Of a stretch of 33,599 nt of DNA, positions 13,206-20,664 are shown in pieces. Every line of letters starts with the position of its first letter. Within the stretch, counting starts at the first letter, position 1. The stretch spans positions 1-33,599 of IMG/VR virus record IMGVR_UViG_3300032245_000445. The stretch is one strand, 5' to 3'. Under the pieces are notes generated by a model that ran no database searches, was not told where the DNA came from, and saw nothing but the letters and a program-made list of their open reading frames with translations. Made by a program: the position numbers and the translations under genes. The DNA is from a virus.

Positions 13206-13386
13206 AAATTTGGTCTCTCAACGTCTTTAATTTAGCCTCGTAAAATGTTTCTATAATGTCAATAATAAATTGGTCTGCTCTAGCTAAACCTGAGTTAATT
13301 CTATACGGAGTAAGGCCTGTCTTTTCACATATTTTCTTAATATCTCCGTATTGTAATAATTGTCTGTAATCCTTAATCTCAATCAT
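13189..13386 (-). CDS. Small helix-turn-helix protein (65 aa)
   Basis: YGDIKKICEKTGLTPYRINS has the spacing of a helix-turn-helix (hydrophobic-x-x-hydrophobic-C-x-x-x-G-hydrophobic), followed by a helical C-terminus rich in aromatic and charged residues (FIIDIIETFYEAKLKTL). It could be an early regulator or replication accessory. It overlaps the DnaA-domain gene by 17 nt and the gene upstream by 4 nt. Confidence 0.6.
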   Translation of the reverse strand: MIEIKDYRQLLQYGDIKKICEKTGLTPYRINSGLARADQFIIDIIETFYEAKLKTLRDQIYDYEG

Positions 13387-13619
13387 GATAATGTTCTTTT
13401 ATATAGTTTGTAATGTCTGTCTATTGCTCTCATGCAGCCTTCAATCGAAGTGTAAAAGTGAGTCCTCCAATAGTAAAACTTACAAAGGGGTTTTTTGGAG
13501 TTCCAGCTAATTAGCATCTTACGGTAGGTATACTGCTTTTGCATTGTACCTCCTGGCCCAATGGAGGTGTAATATTCTTTAAGGCCTTTTTGTCTTAATG
13601 ATGGGTTAATAAATTCCAT
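13383..13619 (-). CDS. Basic aromatic protein (78 aa), unknown
   Basis: The protein is rich in Tyr, Lys and Trp: QKQYTYRKMLISWNSKKPLC, KFYYWRTHFYTSIEGCMRAI, RHYKLYKRTL. It has no membrane segment. A short beta-rich fold with one C-terminal helix is likely. Overlap of 4 nt with the downstream gene supports it. Function unknown. Confidence 0.55.
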   Translation of the reverse strand: MEFINPSLRQKGLKEYYTSIGPGGTMQKQYTYRKMLISWNSKKPLCKFYYWRTHFYTSIEGCMRAIDRHYKLYKRTLS

Positions 13620-13621
13620 GT

Positions 13622-13822
13622 TTATTCTGTTGGTGAGTAAATAGTTTCAATAGTATCATACTTTTCAAATTGTTCTTTGTTTGTTGCTTTAATAAACAAG
13701 TCATAGGCTTTTTGTTTGTCTCTAGAAAAAGTTTGGCTTAAAAAATAGCCATCTTCTCTAGTAAAATAAAACTCTTCGCCTGTTACTAAATCAGTCTTGC
13801 ATACAAATTCATACTTTTTCAT
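13622..13822 (-). CDS. Small protein of unknown function (66 aa)
   Basis: MKKYEFVCKTDLVTGEEFYF is followed by a helical part KQKAYDLFIKATNKEQFEKY. I place the start at the ATG at 13822. The 27 codons upstream (to 13903) are low-complexity Asn, Lys and Thr and overlap the neighbouring gene's coding end, and this ATG leaves a 19-nt spacer with the A-rich leader typical here. No family recognised. Confidence 0.6.
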   Translation of the reverse strand: MKKYEFVCKTDLVTGEEFYFTREDGYFLSQTFSRDKQKAYDLFIKATNKEQFEKYDTIETIYSPTE

Positions 13823-13841
13823 AATTAAGGGTTTTTTGGTG

Positions 13842-14024
13842 TTATTTGTTAAGTTTTTGGTGACGTTGGAAATATTGTTGTTGGGGTTTTTTGGGCTGTT
13901 CATACTCTAAAGGATGAATACATGTTTTTGTCGTGTAATTAAAATAGAAGTCTTGTCCTTTTTTAATAAGCCGACCTGATATTGCACAATGGCAATCAAA
14001 TTTAGCGGTGATTAATTCAAACAT
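13842..14024 (-). CDS. Small Cys-containing protein (60 aa)
   Basis: FDCHCAISGRLIKKGQDFYF and TKTCIHPLEY give three cysteines and a histidine in the arrangement of a short zinc-binding treble-clef-like motif (CxC, SGRxIKKG, then CxH). The C-terminal tail is basic and Gln-rich. It is preceded by about 300 nt of non-coding DNA. A nucleic-acid-binding role is possible but not shown. Confidence 0.6.
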   Translation of the reverse strand: MFELITAKFDCHCAISGRLIKKGQDFYFNYTTKTCIHPLEYEQPKKPQQQYFQRHQKLNK

Positions 14025-14327
14025 ATTTTAGGTTTTTTGGTTAGTGTTTTGTAAAATTAAGGAGTTTTTGTTATTATTTAAGATTTTTATGTGGTTTTTT
14101 GTTAAAGAAATCATAAAAGATTTTTGCTGGATTTTTGGGGAGTTTTTGGATAGGGTTTTTGGCGGCCCATGATATTACATATCAATGTTTAAACATCAAT
14201 ATATAATATGCATACTATTAACCTATAGACAATATCAATTTATTGCCTATTTATAGCCCTATTTTGGCCCTATCTTTTGCGGTTAGTATAGATATATCAA
14301 CCAAAAAAATAAAACCTTTATTTAGCC
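14025..14327. other. Non-coding stretch with palindrome and TTTTTGG repeats
   Basis: No gene is supported here. It contains TTTTTGG at 14132, 14143 and 14156 (CCAAAAA in the leftward transcript), the perfect 12-bp palindrome ATGTTTAAACAT (14185-14196) with TATCAAT-type flanks on both sides, and an AT-rich tract after it. It may hold a leftward leader or promoter, or a secondary origin element. I found no good -7 box. Confidence 0.5.
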
Positions 14328-14471
14328 TTATTTGGATAAATATTCGGTCCATCTTTTTGCCTCCCTTATTGCATCGTCATAACTTTTAAAAGATTGCTCA
14401 ATTAATAGCTTACCAGTGCTTTTATCAATAACATAAAAAAAGCCGCTGTAAGATGTAATTTTGTAGCTCAT
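14328..14471 (-). CDS. Small protein (47 aa), unknown
   Basis: MSYKITSYSGFFYVIDKSTG followed by LLIEQSFKSYDDAIREAKRW suggests a beta hairpin then a helix, a common small DUF-like layout. It has an A-rich leader and is separated from the next gene upstream by a hairpin. Codon use matches neighbouring genes. Function unknown. Confidence 0.6.
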   Translation of the reverse strand: MSYKITSYSGFFYVIDKSTGKLLIEQSFKSYDDAIREAKRWTEYLSK

Positions 14472-14496
14472 TGTATTTTATTTTTGGTTAAGATAA

Positions 14497-14514
14497 AACC
14501 CCTATAAAGGGGTT
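14497..14514 (-). terminator. Weak hairpin between two early genes
   Basis: Perfect 6-bp stem AACCCC/GGGGTT with a 6-nt loop, followed leftward by TTATC, only a short U tract. It may partly end or attenuate transcription between the 72-residue and 47-residue genes. Confidence 0.4.
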
Positions 14515-14538
14515 CTATTTCGGCTACTCAAGCCATCA

Positions 14539-14757
14539 TCAGTTAACCTTTACCAGTGTGACAGGTTCTTGTAAATTGTACAATAAATCAAAATATTTAT
14601 CGTAAAGCTGGTTAAATAACTCTTGAGCCTCGTCTGTATATACTATACAATACTCGTCCTCGTCTGAATATAGTTCTAAATCATCTGAAAAATATTTTAT
14701 CATTTCTTTTTCGGCTAGTTCACTAGCTACCTCGATAATGTTTATTTTAATAGTCAT
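14539..14757 (-). CDS. Very acidic small protein (72 aa)
   Basis: The protein is rich in Asp and Glu (YFSDDLELYSDEDEYCIVYT, DEAQELFNQLYDKYFDLLYN) with almost no basic residues after position 20. High acidity in an early phage protein can indicate DNA mimicry against host restriction or nucleoid proteins, but no known anti-restriction motif is visible. It lies 18 nt downstream of the larger unknown gene at 14776. Confidence 0.6.
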   Translation of the reverse strand: MTIKINIIEVASELAEKEMIKYFSDDLELYSDEDEYCIVYTDEAQELFNQLYDKYFDLLYNLQEPVTLVKVN

Positions 14758-14775
14758 TTTAGTATGTTTTATATG

Positions 14776-15612
14776 TTAAAATAATTGAGACCCAAAGCGT
14801 AATAAATAAGGCTTTGTAAACGTGTGACAGCCTATTTTTATTTCTTGCCCTACCTTATCAACTGAAAAATTTAATACTTTGTCGCCAACTGATAAAGAGC
14901 CGTTTTTTATGCTTAAATATAGACGCTTTGCCAATTCAAGGGGTATTTTTACGGCTTGTGTAGTTTCTATTCTGTCATCTTTGACCCTTAAAAAGTCATA
15001 TTTATAATTAGTATATAGGCGGTCGGTTTCATCATTTAGCCACTTTTTAAATTGCTCTTTGAATTGTATTTTTTGCTCCTTTAATCGTCTTTTTTGTTCT
15101 TGTTTTTCGAACTCAATTTGCTTTTCATATAAACTTAAATACTCTTGTTTATTGCTAATATTAAAAATGTTATTTAGATTTTCTGGTATATCAATACCGA
15201 AAAACTCGCAATATTGTTCGGCCTGTCTTTTGTTATAGGATATTTCGGTTAGATATTTTTCAGGCTTTCTAGCGTTAATTAGATTTTTTGCTATTGTTTC
15301 CGAACTATTCAACCATGCTTTAAAATTTTCATCATGTGAGCCTTTAGGGTTGTAACATGCTATTTTTTTGTATTGTCTGGTTGCTGCATGTACTATACTA
15401 ATATGCTTAGCTGTAGTATTAGAATAAGAACGAGTAGTAAATAATAAAACATCTTGACCTTGTTCATTGGTTATAAATTTACAGATAGGGAAATGATGGC
15501 CGTAACTGTAAATCGTTGACCCCTCAAAGAACATAGAGCCAGAACGTCCGCTATTTTGTAGGCGGTTTGCGTATGCGTGTGCTAAATCTGAATTGTTAAA
15601 TACGTTTTTCAT
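14776..15612 (-). CDS. Conserved phage protein of unknown function (278 aa)
   Basis: The N-terminal domain (about 1-90) carries the recurrent motif FFEGSTIYSYGHHFPICKFI and then FTTRSYSNTTAKHISIVHAA, seen in unrelated phages and plasmids in proteins with no assigned function. Residues 160-200 form a long charged coiled coil (EKQEQKRRLKEQKIQFKEQF). The C-terminal part (about 210-278) is beta-rich with GDKVLNFSVDKVGQEIKIGC. It is the largest early gene near the divergent control region and so among the first expressed, which suggests host takeover or defence avoidance. Confidence 0.7.
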   Translation of the reverse strand: MKNVFNNSDLAHAYANRLQNSGRSGSMFFEGSTIYSYGHHFPICKFITNEQGQDVLLFTTRSYSNTTAKHISIVHAATRQYKKIACYNPKGSHDENFKAWLNSSETIAKNLINARKPEKYLTEISYNKRQAEQYCEFFGIDIPENLNNIFNISNKQEYLSLYEKQIEFEKQEQKRRLKEQKIQFKEQFKKWLNDETDRLYTNYKYDFLRVKDDRIETTQAVKIPLELAKRLYLSIKNGSLSVGDKVLNFSVDKVGQEIKIGCHTFTKPYLLRFGSQLF

Positions 15613-15622
15613 AATGTTAAGT

Positions 15623-15736
15623 TTATTGGTTGTTTTTATTGTTTTTGTAAAGAAAAATAAAGGCTAACATTATTATTACAACTAATGCAAAGCCTAAATA
15701 AAAAGGAATGTTTTCCTGTAAAGCTGTTTGATGCAT
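15623..15736 (-). CDS. Tiny membrane protein (37 aa)
   Basis: MHQTALQENIPFYLGFALVV continues with IIMLAFIFLYKNNKNNQ. One membrane segment (about 11-30) with a basic-polar tail. Only 1 nt separates it from the next tiny membrane gene, and it lies 10 nt before the 278-residue gene. Unknown function. Confidence 0.55.
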   Translation of the reverse strand: MHQTALQENIPFYLGFALVVIIMLAFIFLYKNNKNNQ

Positions 15737-15737
15737 G

Positions 15738-15842
15738 TTATTTAGTTTTTAATTGGTTAATGATTAATCTAGCAACATTAAATAGAAAAGCTGCAAAAAT
15801 TGTTAATTGAATAGCTGGTAAAATGTAGGTTAATTGTTCCAT
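15738..15842 (-). CDS. Tiny membrane protein (34 aa), first gene of the leftward operon
   Basis: MEQLTYILPAIQLTIFAAFL then FNVARLIINQLKTK. One membrane segment (about 5-22) and a basic tail. It is the first plausible gene leftward of the divergent control region and is paired with another tiny membrane protein, suggesting a two-part membrane complex or early superinfection function. Confidence 0.55.
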   Translation of the reverse strand: MEQLTYILPAIQLTIFAAFLFNVARLIINQLKTK

Positions 15843-16123
15843 AATTAAGGTATTTAATTGGTTAATTGATAGAGTAAAGATATAAAACAATATCAAACAA
15901 ACAAAAGAAATATAAATAAATATTCATAATAAAATGTTAAAATAGATTAATGTTACAACATTGATTAGTTAATACCGATATACAATTACTTATATACTTA
16001 TATATTATATAAATGTACTTATATAATATATATATACATTATATAGTAACCAATGTACTTAGTTAATCAATATATATATTGGGTATATTATAATAAATTC
16101 TAACTATTAACCCTATAGATTGT

Positions 16124-16131
16124 TAGCTTTG
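16124..16131 (+). promoter_or_regulatory. Possible rightward -7 box, copy 1
   Basis: TAGCTTTG followed by C matches TAnnTTTG and lies inside an 11-bp direct repeat (TTAGCTTTGCC). No clear -33 element. It may serve the packaging and head operon. Confidence 0.35.
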
Positions 16132-16169
16132 CCACTTGACAGGGTAACATATCATAACATTAAAATTAT

Positions 16170-16177
16170 TAGCTTTG
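16170..16177 (+). promoter_or_regulatory. Possible rightward -7 box, copy 2
   Basis: Second copy of TAGCTTTG followed by CC, 46 bp from the first and about 250 nt upstream of the terminase small subunit gene. Confidence 0.35.
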
Positions 16178-16399
16178 CCTATTGTAAGAGGGTGGGGGAG
16201 AGGAGCTATTTAACATAATATTTATTATTGGTTGATTAGATAACAGGATAAAGACCCCCTAGCCACTTTTTTAGCGTCAAAGTTTTGGGGAGTGCCTTGT
16301 GCCCTCCAATATTCTGATATAAAACATTAACTTCACATTTCTTGAGATTGTAATTTTTTAATTTTTCCTATAACCCATTAAAATAAAATATAATATGTA

Positions 16400-16407
16400 C
16401 AAATGTA
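16400..16407 (-). promoter_or_regulatory. Possible leftward early promoter -7 box
   Basis: TACATTTG followed by TA on the minus strand matches the consensus seen elsewhere in the window. It would start leftward RNA near 16396, giving a long AT-rich leader before the first small gene at 15842. Confidence 0.4.
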
Positions 16408-16430
16408 AACCCAAACCTAAAAAGTAATCT

Positions 16431-16958
16431 ATGAATGCACAATTTAAAGACATAACCAAACAAGCCTTTATATTGGCTTATAAAGAGAACTTCGGCAACA
16501 TCACTATTGCTTGTACAGCAGCAGGGGTATCTAGAGGAGCTTACAGCAAGTGGATTAAAGAAGATGAAGAGTTCAGAAACACCTTAGCTGAAATTGAACC
16601 AGAAGAAATTATGTTAGACTTTGGAGAACACAAGCTAATGGAAAGAATTGCCAAAGGAGACACCTTAGCAACCATGTTCCTTTTAAAAACCAAAGGCAAA
16701 AGAAGAGGTTACATTGAAAGACAAGAAGTAGCTCATGAAGGTGATGTGGTAAAACAGATTACCGTTAATGTCCTAAGACCTGAAGAATTAGAAAATACCG
16801 TTACACAGCAATTAGATGGTGATGAGAACTTGCAACTAGAAGATAGTGGCATGACTGTACCAGCTACGATGGCTGGCGAAATTGATGAAATTCCACTTTA
16901 TGACCATGATAAAGGGGAATTATTGGACTTAAATGAGCAAGAAGAGTATGAAGAGTAG
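16431..16958 (+). CDS. terS: Terminase small subunit
   Basis: There are 175 residues. The N-terminal helix-turn-helix (about 10-45, FGNITIACTAAGVSRGAYSK) and LMERIAKGDTLATMFLLKTK then RRGYIERQE match the phBC6A51-type small terminase group. The C-terminal 50 residues are acidic and probably bind the large subunit or portal. It recognises the packaging site and regulates the motor. The gene for the large subunit follows after an unusual 275-nt gap. Confidence 0.85.
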   Translation: MNAQFKDITKQAFILAYKENFGNITIACTAAGVSRGAYSKWIKEDEEFRNTLAEIEPEEIMLDFGEHKLMERIAKGDTLATMFLLKTKGKRRGYIERQEVAHEGDVVKQITVNVLRPEELENTVTQQLDGDENLQLEDSGMTVPATMAGEIDEIPLYDHDKGELLDLNEQEEYEE

Positions 16959-17233
16959 AGTGAAACTAATTAGGAGCATAGCGACTAATTGTTTAAAATG
17001 AATTCTTTGCCTATTTTAAGGCGATTTAAGACACTTTAATATCAAAATAGTATATATGTGTCAAAAAATGAATAAACTGACTTATATCGGCTTAAAATGA
17101 GTCAAGATGAAATAGTACTATGAAATCAAATGAGCCGAATAATGGCTGTAATCGGCTCAATGTTGAATAAATTACACAATATGACAAGATATGATGAAAA
17201 TGTTCAACATATAATAACCAAAAACCAACATGA
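16959..17233. other. Non-coding gap between the terminase genes, possible packaging site
   Basis: No gene is supported. It contains the imperfect inverted repeat CTAATT...CTAATT near 16971-16991, a small GCCT/AGGC hairpin near 17007, and the TGAGCCGA hairpin element near its end. Small terminase subunits often bind near their own gene, so a packaging site here is plausible but unproven. Confidence 0.45.
17131..17159. repeat. TGAGCCG hairpin element, copy 2
   Basis: 8-bp stem TGAGCCGA/TCGGCTCA with a 13-nt loop. It shares AAATGAGCCGAATA and CGGCTCAA with copy 1 at 6095, over 11 kb away. Confidence 0.6.
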
Positions 17234-18370
17234 ATGAACGTAACTACCAACAAAGTATTCCAAATCTTGCAAGAGAGTCCAAAAAAAATCTCAGTTATGC
17301 AAGGAGGAACAAGAAGTGGCAAGACATATAATATCTTGACATGGTTTATTGTAAAACTATTACAAGAAAAGGGAAAGACGCTGACTATATGTCGTTCCTC
17401 GCTACCGTCTATCAAGGGTTCTGTAATGAGAGACTTCATCGAGATACTTTCGAAGTATGGGCTTTACTCAGAGGACAAACACAACAAATCAGAAAATTTA
17501 TATTTTCTAGGAGGGAATACCGTAGAGTTTGTGTCTACCGACCAACCTCAAAAAATCAGAGGTCGTAAAAGACATTATTTGTTTATAAACGAGGCCAACG
17601 AGGTAAACTACGAATCTTGGATGCAATTAGCCCTTCGTACAACCCATAAGATTGTAATTGACTACAACCCTTCAGATTATTACTCTTGGATTTATGATAA
17701 GGTGATTCCTCGTGAAGATGCCGACTTTACCATCACAACCTACAAAGACAACCCATTTTTAGAGAAGTCTATTGTCGAGGAGATTGAAAGACTAAAGGAA
17801 GCTGACCACGAATATTGGAGAGTCTACGGTTTGGGTGAACGTGCTATAAGTGAAGCTACCATCTATAGTCATTGGAGAAGAAGAAGAAACTTCCCTGAAG
17901 GTGGAGAGGTATTCTACGGATTGGACTTCGGGTATAACAATCAGACCGCTTTGGTTAGATGTAAAATGCATGATGGTGAAATTTATGTGGAGCAAATGAT
18001 TTACGAAACAAAGTTATCTACTGCCCTACTAATAGAAAAATTAAAATCTTTTGGTATGTCTCGTAGAGATGAGATATTCGCAGATGCCGCAGAACCTAAG
18101 ACCATAGCTGAGGTAAACAAATCAGGATTTAATTTGAAACCAGCCGTTAAGGATGTGTTTGCTGGTATCAACAAGGTGAAATCATTTCCGTTGTTCGTTA
18201 AATCAGAATCACTTGATTTGTTAGATGAGATTAAGAATTACAAATGGAAGACAGACCATGATGGCAATATCATGGATGAACCTGTTAAGTTTAGAGACCA
18301 CTTAATGGATGCAATGAGATATGCCATATACACAAAATTTGCGAAACCTAAGAGAGGATGGGTTGTATAG
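17234..18370 (+). CDS. terL: Terminase large subunit
   Basis: There are 378 residues. The ATPase has Walker A GGTRSGKT (24-31) and Walker B LFINEANEV (116-124, Glu120). The RNase H-like nuclease has YGLDFGYNNQTALV (Asp231), IFADAAEP (Asp284) and FRDHLMDAMRYA (Asp355/Asp359). It translocates and cuts concatemeric DNA at the portal. It is slightly shorter than many relatives (about 400-450) but has all core motifs. The start at 17234 is preferred over the out-of-frame ATG at 17230, and the leader is A-rich with AACCAAAAACCAAC. Confidence 0.95.
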   Translation: MNVTTNKVFQILQESPKKISVMQGGTRSGKTYNILTWFIVKLLQEKGKTLTICRSSLPSIKGSVMRDFIEILSKYGLYSEDKHNKSENLYFLGGNTVEFVSTDQPQKIRGRKRHYLFINEANEVNYESWMQLALRTTHKIVIDYNPSDYYSWIYDKVIPREDADFTITTYKDNPFLEKSIVEEIERLKEADHEYWRVYGLGERAISEATIYSHWRRRRNFPEGGEVFYGLDFGYNNQTALVRCKMHDGEIYVEQMIYETKLSTALLIEKLKSFGMSRRDEIFADAAEPKTIAEVNKSGFNLKPAVKDVFAGINKVKSFPLFVKSESLDLLDEIKNYKWKTDHDGNIMDEPVKFRDHLMDAMRYAIYTKFAKPKRGWVV

Positions 18371-18391
18371 GTTAAAAATTTGTTACTTTTG
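18363..18391 (+). promoter_or_regulatory. Promoter with -33 and -7 elements before the portal gene
   Basis: TTG (18363-18365), an 18-bp spacer and TACTTTTG (18384-18391) followed by TA. This is the best full match to the Bacteroidota promoter layout in the window. It ends 18 nt before the GTG start of the portal gene and probably drives head gene expression. Confidence 0.65.
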
Positions 18392-18408
18392 TAAAAACAT
18401 AATATAGC

Positions 18409-19818
18409 GTGAAATTAAAGGACATAATAGTGGGCTTGACCCCTTTTAAGAAAAAAGGTGTTGCCAACATAGGGTTCCCTTCAAATCCATTAAAAGATTT
18501 CGCTGGTTTAATCGCTGGTAGAATTTTATATCCTGATTTAAACGGAAAGAAGTTTGTAAACGACTACGATAACAATAGTGAAGTATATGCTATTGTAAAA
18601 CGTATATCTAAAACTATTTCTACCGTTCCTTTCTATGTGTATCAGGTTAAAAACAAAAAGGAGCTTACTCGTTATAAGGCGATGATGTCAAATGCTTCTA
18701 CAGGAGCAGACGTTGCTAAAGCGGAGTTAACTAGAGTTAAGGCGGTAAGTGAGATAGCAGATTCTCCATTAAACAAGTTATTAGAAAAACCTAACGAGTA
18801 TCAATCTTTCTCTGAGTTTGTAGAGAATGTAGTTGGATACAAGTTGATTACAGGTAACTCTTACATTTGGGCTAACAGATTGTCTAATGGTAAGGTTCAA
18901 GAATTAGTAGTACTCCCATCCCAATATGTAGCTATCATTTCTGATGGCACAATAAATGGGGTTGAAGGATATACTTTTACTTTGGTAGGATGGGATAATT
19001 TACCTGCAAAGGATGTAATCCATTTAAAGTACTTCAACCCTTACTTTGACACTAACGGACAGCAATTATACGGTTTGTCACCTTTACAAGCCGCCTATAG
19101 AACTGTACAGCGTTCTAACGATGCTAAAGATACATCTGTTGGTATGTTGCAGAATCAAGGACCTAAAGGTATCTTGTATGCTAAGGATGGCAACAATGAT
19201 TTTGGACCAGAGGCTGCAGGTAAGCTAAAAGAAGACTTCTACAATCAATATGGAACCAAGACTCAAGGTCAAATTGTACAAAATGCTGGTAGAGTGCTAA
19301 TAGCAGGTGCCGAACTTGGATGGGTAAACATGGGTATGTCTCCAGTAGACTTGCAGTTATTAGAATCTGAGAAAATTACTCTTAGAGAATTGTGTAACGT
19401 GTATGGCGTTAACTCTGCGTTATTTAACGACCCAGATAACAAGACTTATAACAACATGAAGGAAGCTAAGAAGGAAATGTTAACCCAAGTGGTACTTCCT
19501 GAACTTGTGGCACTTCGTGATGCTTTCAATAGATTCTTTGCTACTGAAATAGGAGAAGGATATTATATCGATTTTGATATTACCGTATTCCCAGAGTTAC
19601 AAGAAGACATGAAAGAATTATCGGCTATTCTTTCTCAATCATGGTGGACTACGCCTAACGAGAAAAGACAAGCAATGCGTTATGATACTATACAAGACCC
19701 TGTAATGGATGAGATATTTATTCCAGCTGGTTACTTGCCTATAGATGAATTGACAATGTTACAAGACCCTCGTAATGCTCAGCAACAAGGTGATTATAAC
19801 TTGCCTCCAGTAAAATAA
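18409..19818 (+). CDS. Portal protein, HK97 family
   Basis: There are 469 residues with a GTG start. Recognisable parts are ISKTISTVPFYVYQVKNKK, SPLNKLLEKPNEYQSFSEF, TGNSYIWANR, LPAKDVIHLKYFNPYF, LYGLSPLQAAYRTVQRSNDA and LGWVNMGMSPVDLQLLESEK, in the order of HK97-type portals. It forms the dodecameric ring at the capsid vertex through which DNA is packed and ejected. Six nt separate it from the minor head gene. Confidence 0.93.
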   Translation: MKLKDIIVGLTPFKKKGVANIGFPSNPLKDFAGLIAGRILYPDLNGKKFVNDYDNNSEVYAIVKRISKTISTVPFYVYQVKNKKELTRYKAMMSNASTGADVAKAELTRVKAVSEIADSPLNKLLEKPNEYQSFSEFVENVVGYKLITGNSYIWANRLSNGKVQELVVLPSQYVAIISDGTINGVEGYTFTLVGWDNLPAKDVIHLKYFNPYFDTNGQQLYGLSPLQAAYRTVQRSNDAKDTSVGMLQNQGPKGILYAKDGNNDFGPEAAGKLKEDFYNQYGTKTQGQIVQNAGRVLIAGAELGWVNMGMSPVDLQLLESEKITLRELCNVYGVNSALFNDPDNKTYNNMKEAKKEMLTQVVLPELVALRDAFNRFFATEIGEGYYIDFDITVFPELQEDMKELSAILSQSWWTTPNEKRQAMRYDTIQDPVMDEIFIPAGYLPIDELTMLQDPRNAQQQGDYNLPPVK

Positions 19819-19823
19819 CATGA

Positions 19824-20654
19824 ATGCCCAAAATACTTTTACCATCACAGCAGTACGAATTGCAGCAAAGAATTGCAAGGAAATCTGTAAGAGAATATCA
19901 GGCCAAAATTAAGTCTGCTCTACAAAATGATTTTAATAAGGCTGCTTTGATGGTTGAAGAATTAGGTGCTTCTCAAGTGGCTAACTTCAGAAAGTCATTT
20001 TTTAACTCTACTGAAGTTTCTAATATTTTACGAACTTTGTATGAAGGTACAGGTGGATACACAGGAATGAGGTATCAGAAGATATTTGACAGTTATAAGA
20101 AAGAAGAAACTATTGACATTAATACGGATTCTATTAGTGACTTTTGGTTAACGTTCATGCTTTCATATTGGACAGCTATTAGCGGTTTAAAAATGTACGG
20201 CATAGAAAACACTACCAACAATGAAATTATCAGGTTATTAAACGATGCCATTAAATACGGCAGAGAAAATAATTTGTCTCAAAGTGAGGTAGATAATTTA
20301 GCTATCCAGTTGTTAAGAGAAGGGAAAATTAATAATGCAAGAAGTTTATTGATTGCAAGAACGGAATCTCATCAGGCACTTTCGACAGGAGCTATGGGAG
20401 CAACACAAACAATTAATATACCTTTGCTAAAGCAATGGATTCATTCTGAATATGTAGGGCAACCTAGAATATGGCACAGAGAATTAGATAGACAAACAAA
20501 TCCAGATGATGGAGGAGTTAGAATTGGAGTTAATCAGCCGTTTCTAGTAAATACCCCTAACTACGGAGTAATTGAAATGCAATACGCACATGACTCATCA
20601 GGAGGAGCAATTAATAACTGCAACTGTAGATGCTGTACTGTGTATGTAGCTTAA
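19824..20654 (+). CDS. Minor head morphogenesis protein, SPP1 gp7/Mu F-like
   Basis: There are 276 residues. The N-terminal half is helical. The C-terminal module has LLIARTESHQALSTGAMGAT, WIHSEYVGQPRIWHRELDRQ, then YAHDSSGGAINNCNCRCC, the pattern of the Phage_Mu_F family (acidic-His motif and C-terminal cysteines). The family acts in head assembly and is carried in few copies near the portal. Position between portal and protease agrees. Confidence 0.88.
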   Translation: MPKILLPSQQYELQQRIARKSVREYQAKIKSALQNDFNKAALMVEELGASQVANFRKSFFNSTEVSNILRTLYEGTGGYTGMRYQKIFDSYKKEETIDINTDSISDFWLTFMLSYWTAISGLKMYGIENTTNNEIIRLLNDAIKYGRENNLSQSEVDNLAIQLLREGKINNARSLLIARTESHQALSTGAMGATQTINIPLLKQWIHSEYVGQPRIWHRELDRQTNPDDGGVRIGVNQPFLVNTPNYGVIEMQYAHDSSGGAINNCNCRCCTVYVA

Positions 20655-20664
20655 AAAATAGAAT

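Larger units (their letters stand above)
15843..16430. other. Divergent control region and candidate origin (588 nt)
   Basis: No gene is supported here. Bases 15890-16110 are extremely AT-rich and contain the inverted repeat AATGTT-AC-AACATT (15949-15962), AATGTACTTA twice (from about 16012 and 16052), and the 14-bp palindrome CAATATATATATTG (16068-16081). A direct repeat TTAGCTTTGCC follows at 16123 and 16169, then a purine-rich G run (about 16186-16206). A leftward -7 box lies at 16400-16407. Together this suits early and late promoters plus an unwinding region. Confidence 0.6.

Noticed and set aside
13823-13903. N-terminal extension of the gene at 13622
   Set aside because: It is low-complexity Asn, Lys and Thr and overlaps another gene's coding end; the ATG at 13822 is better placed.
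16186-16206. G-quadruplex in the purine-rich G run
   Set aside because: Only two runs of three or more G residues are present; a stable quadruplex is not supported.
16239-16330. Short open frame on the plus strand in the divergent region
   Set aside because: No start codon and a stop close upstream; under 35 codons with no coupling to a gene.
17092-17439. 115-codon minus-strand open frame across the start of terL
   Set aside because: It lies opposite the large terminase motifs and has no leader or family resemblance; it is an antisense shadow.
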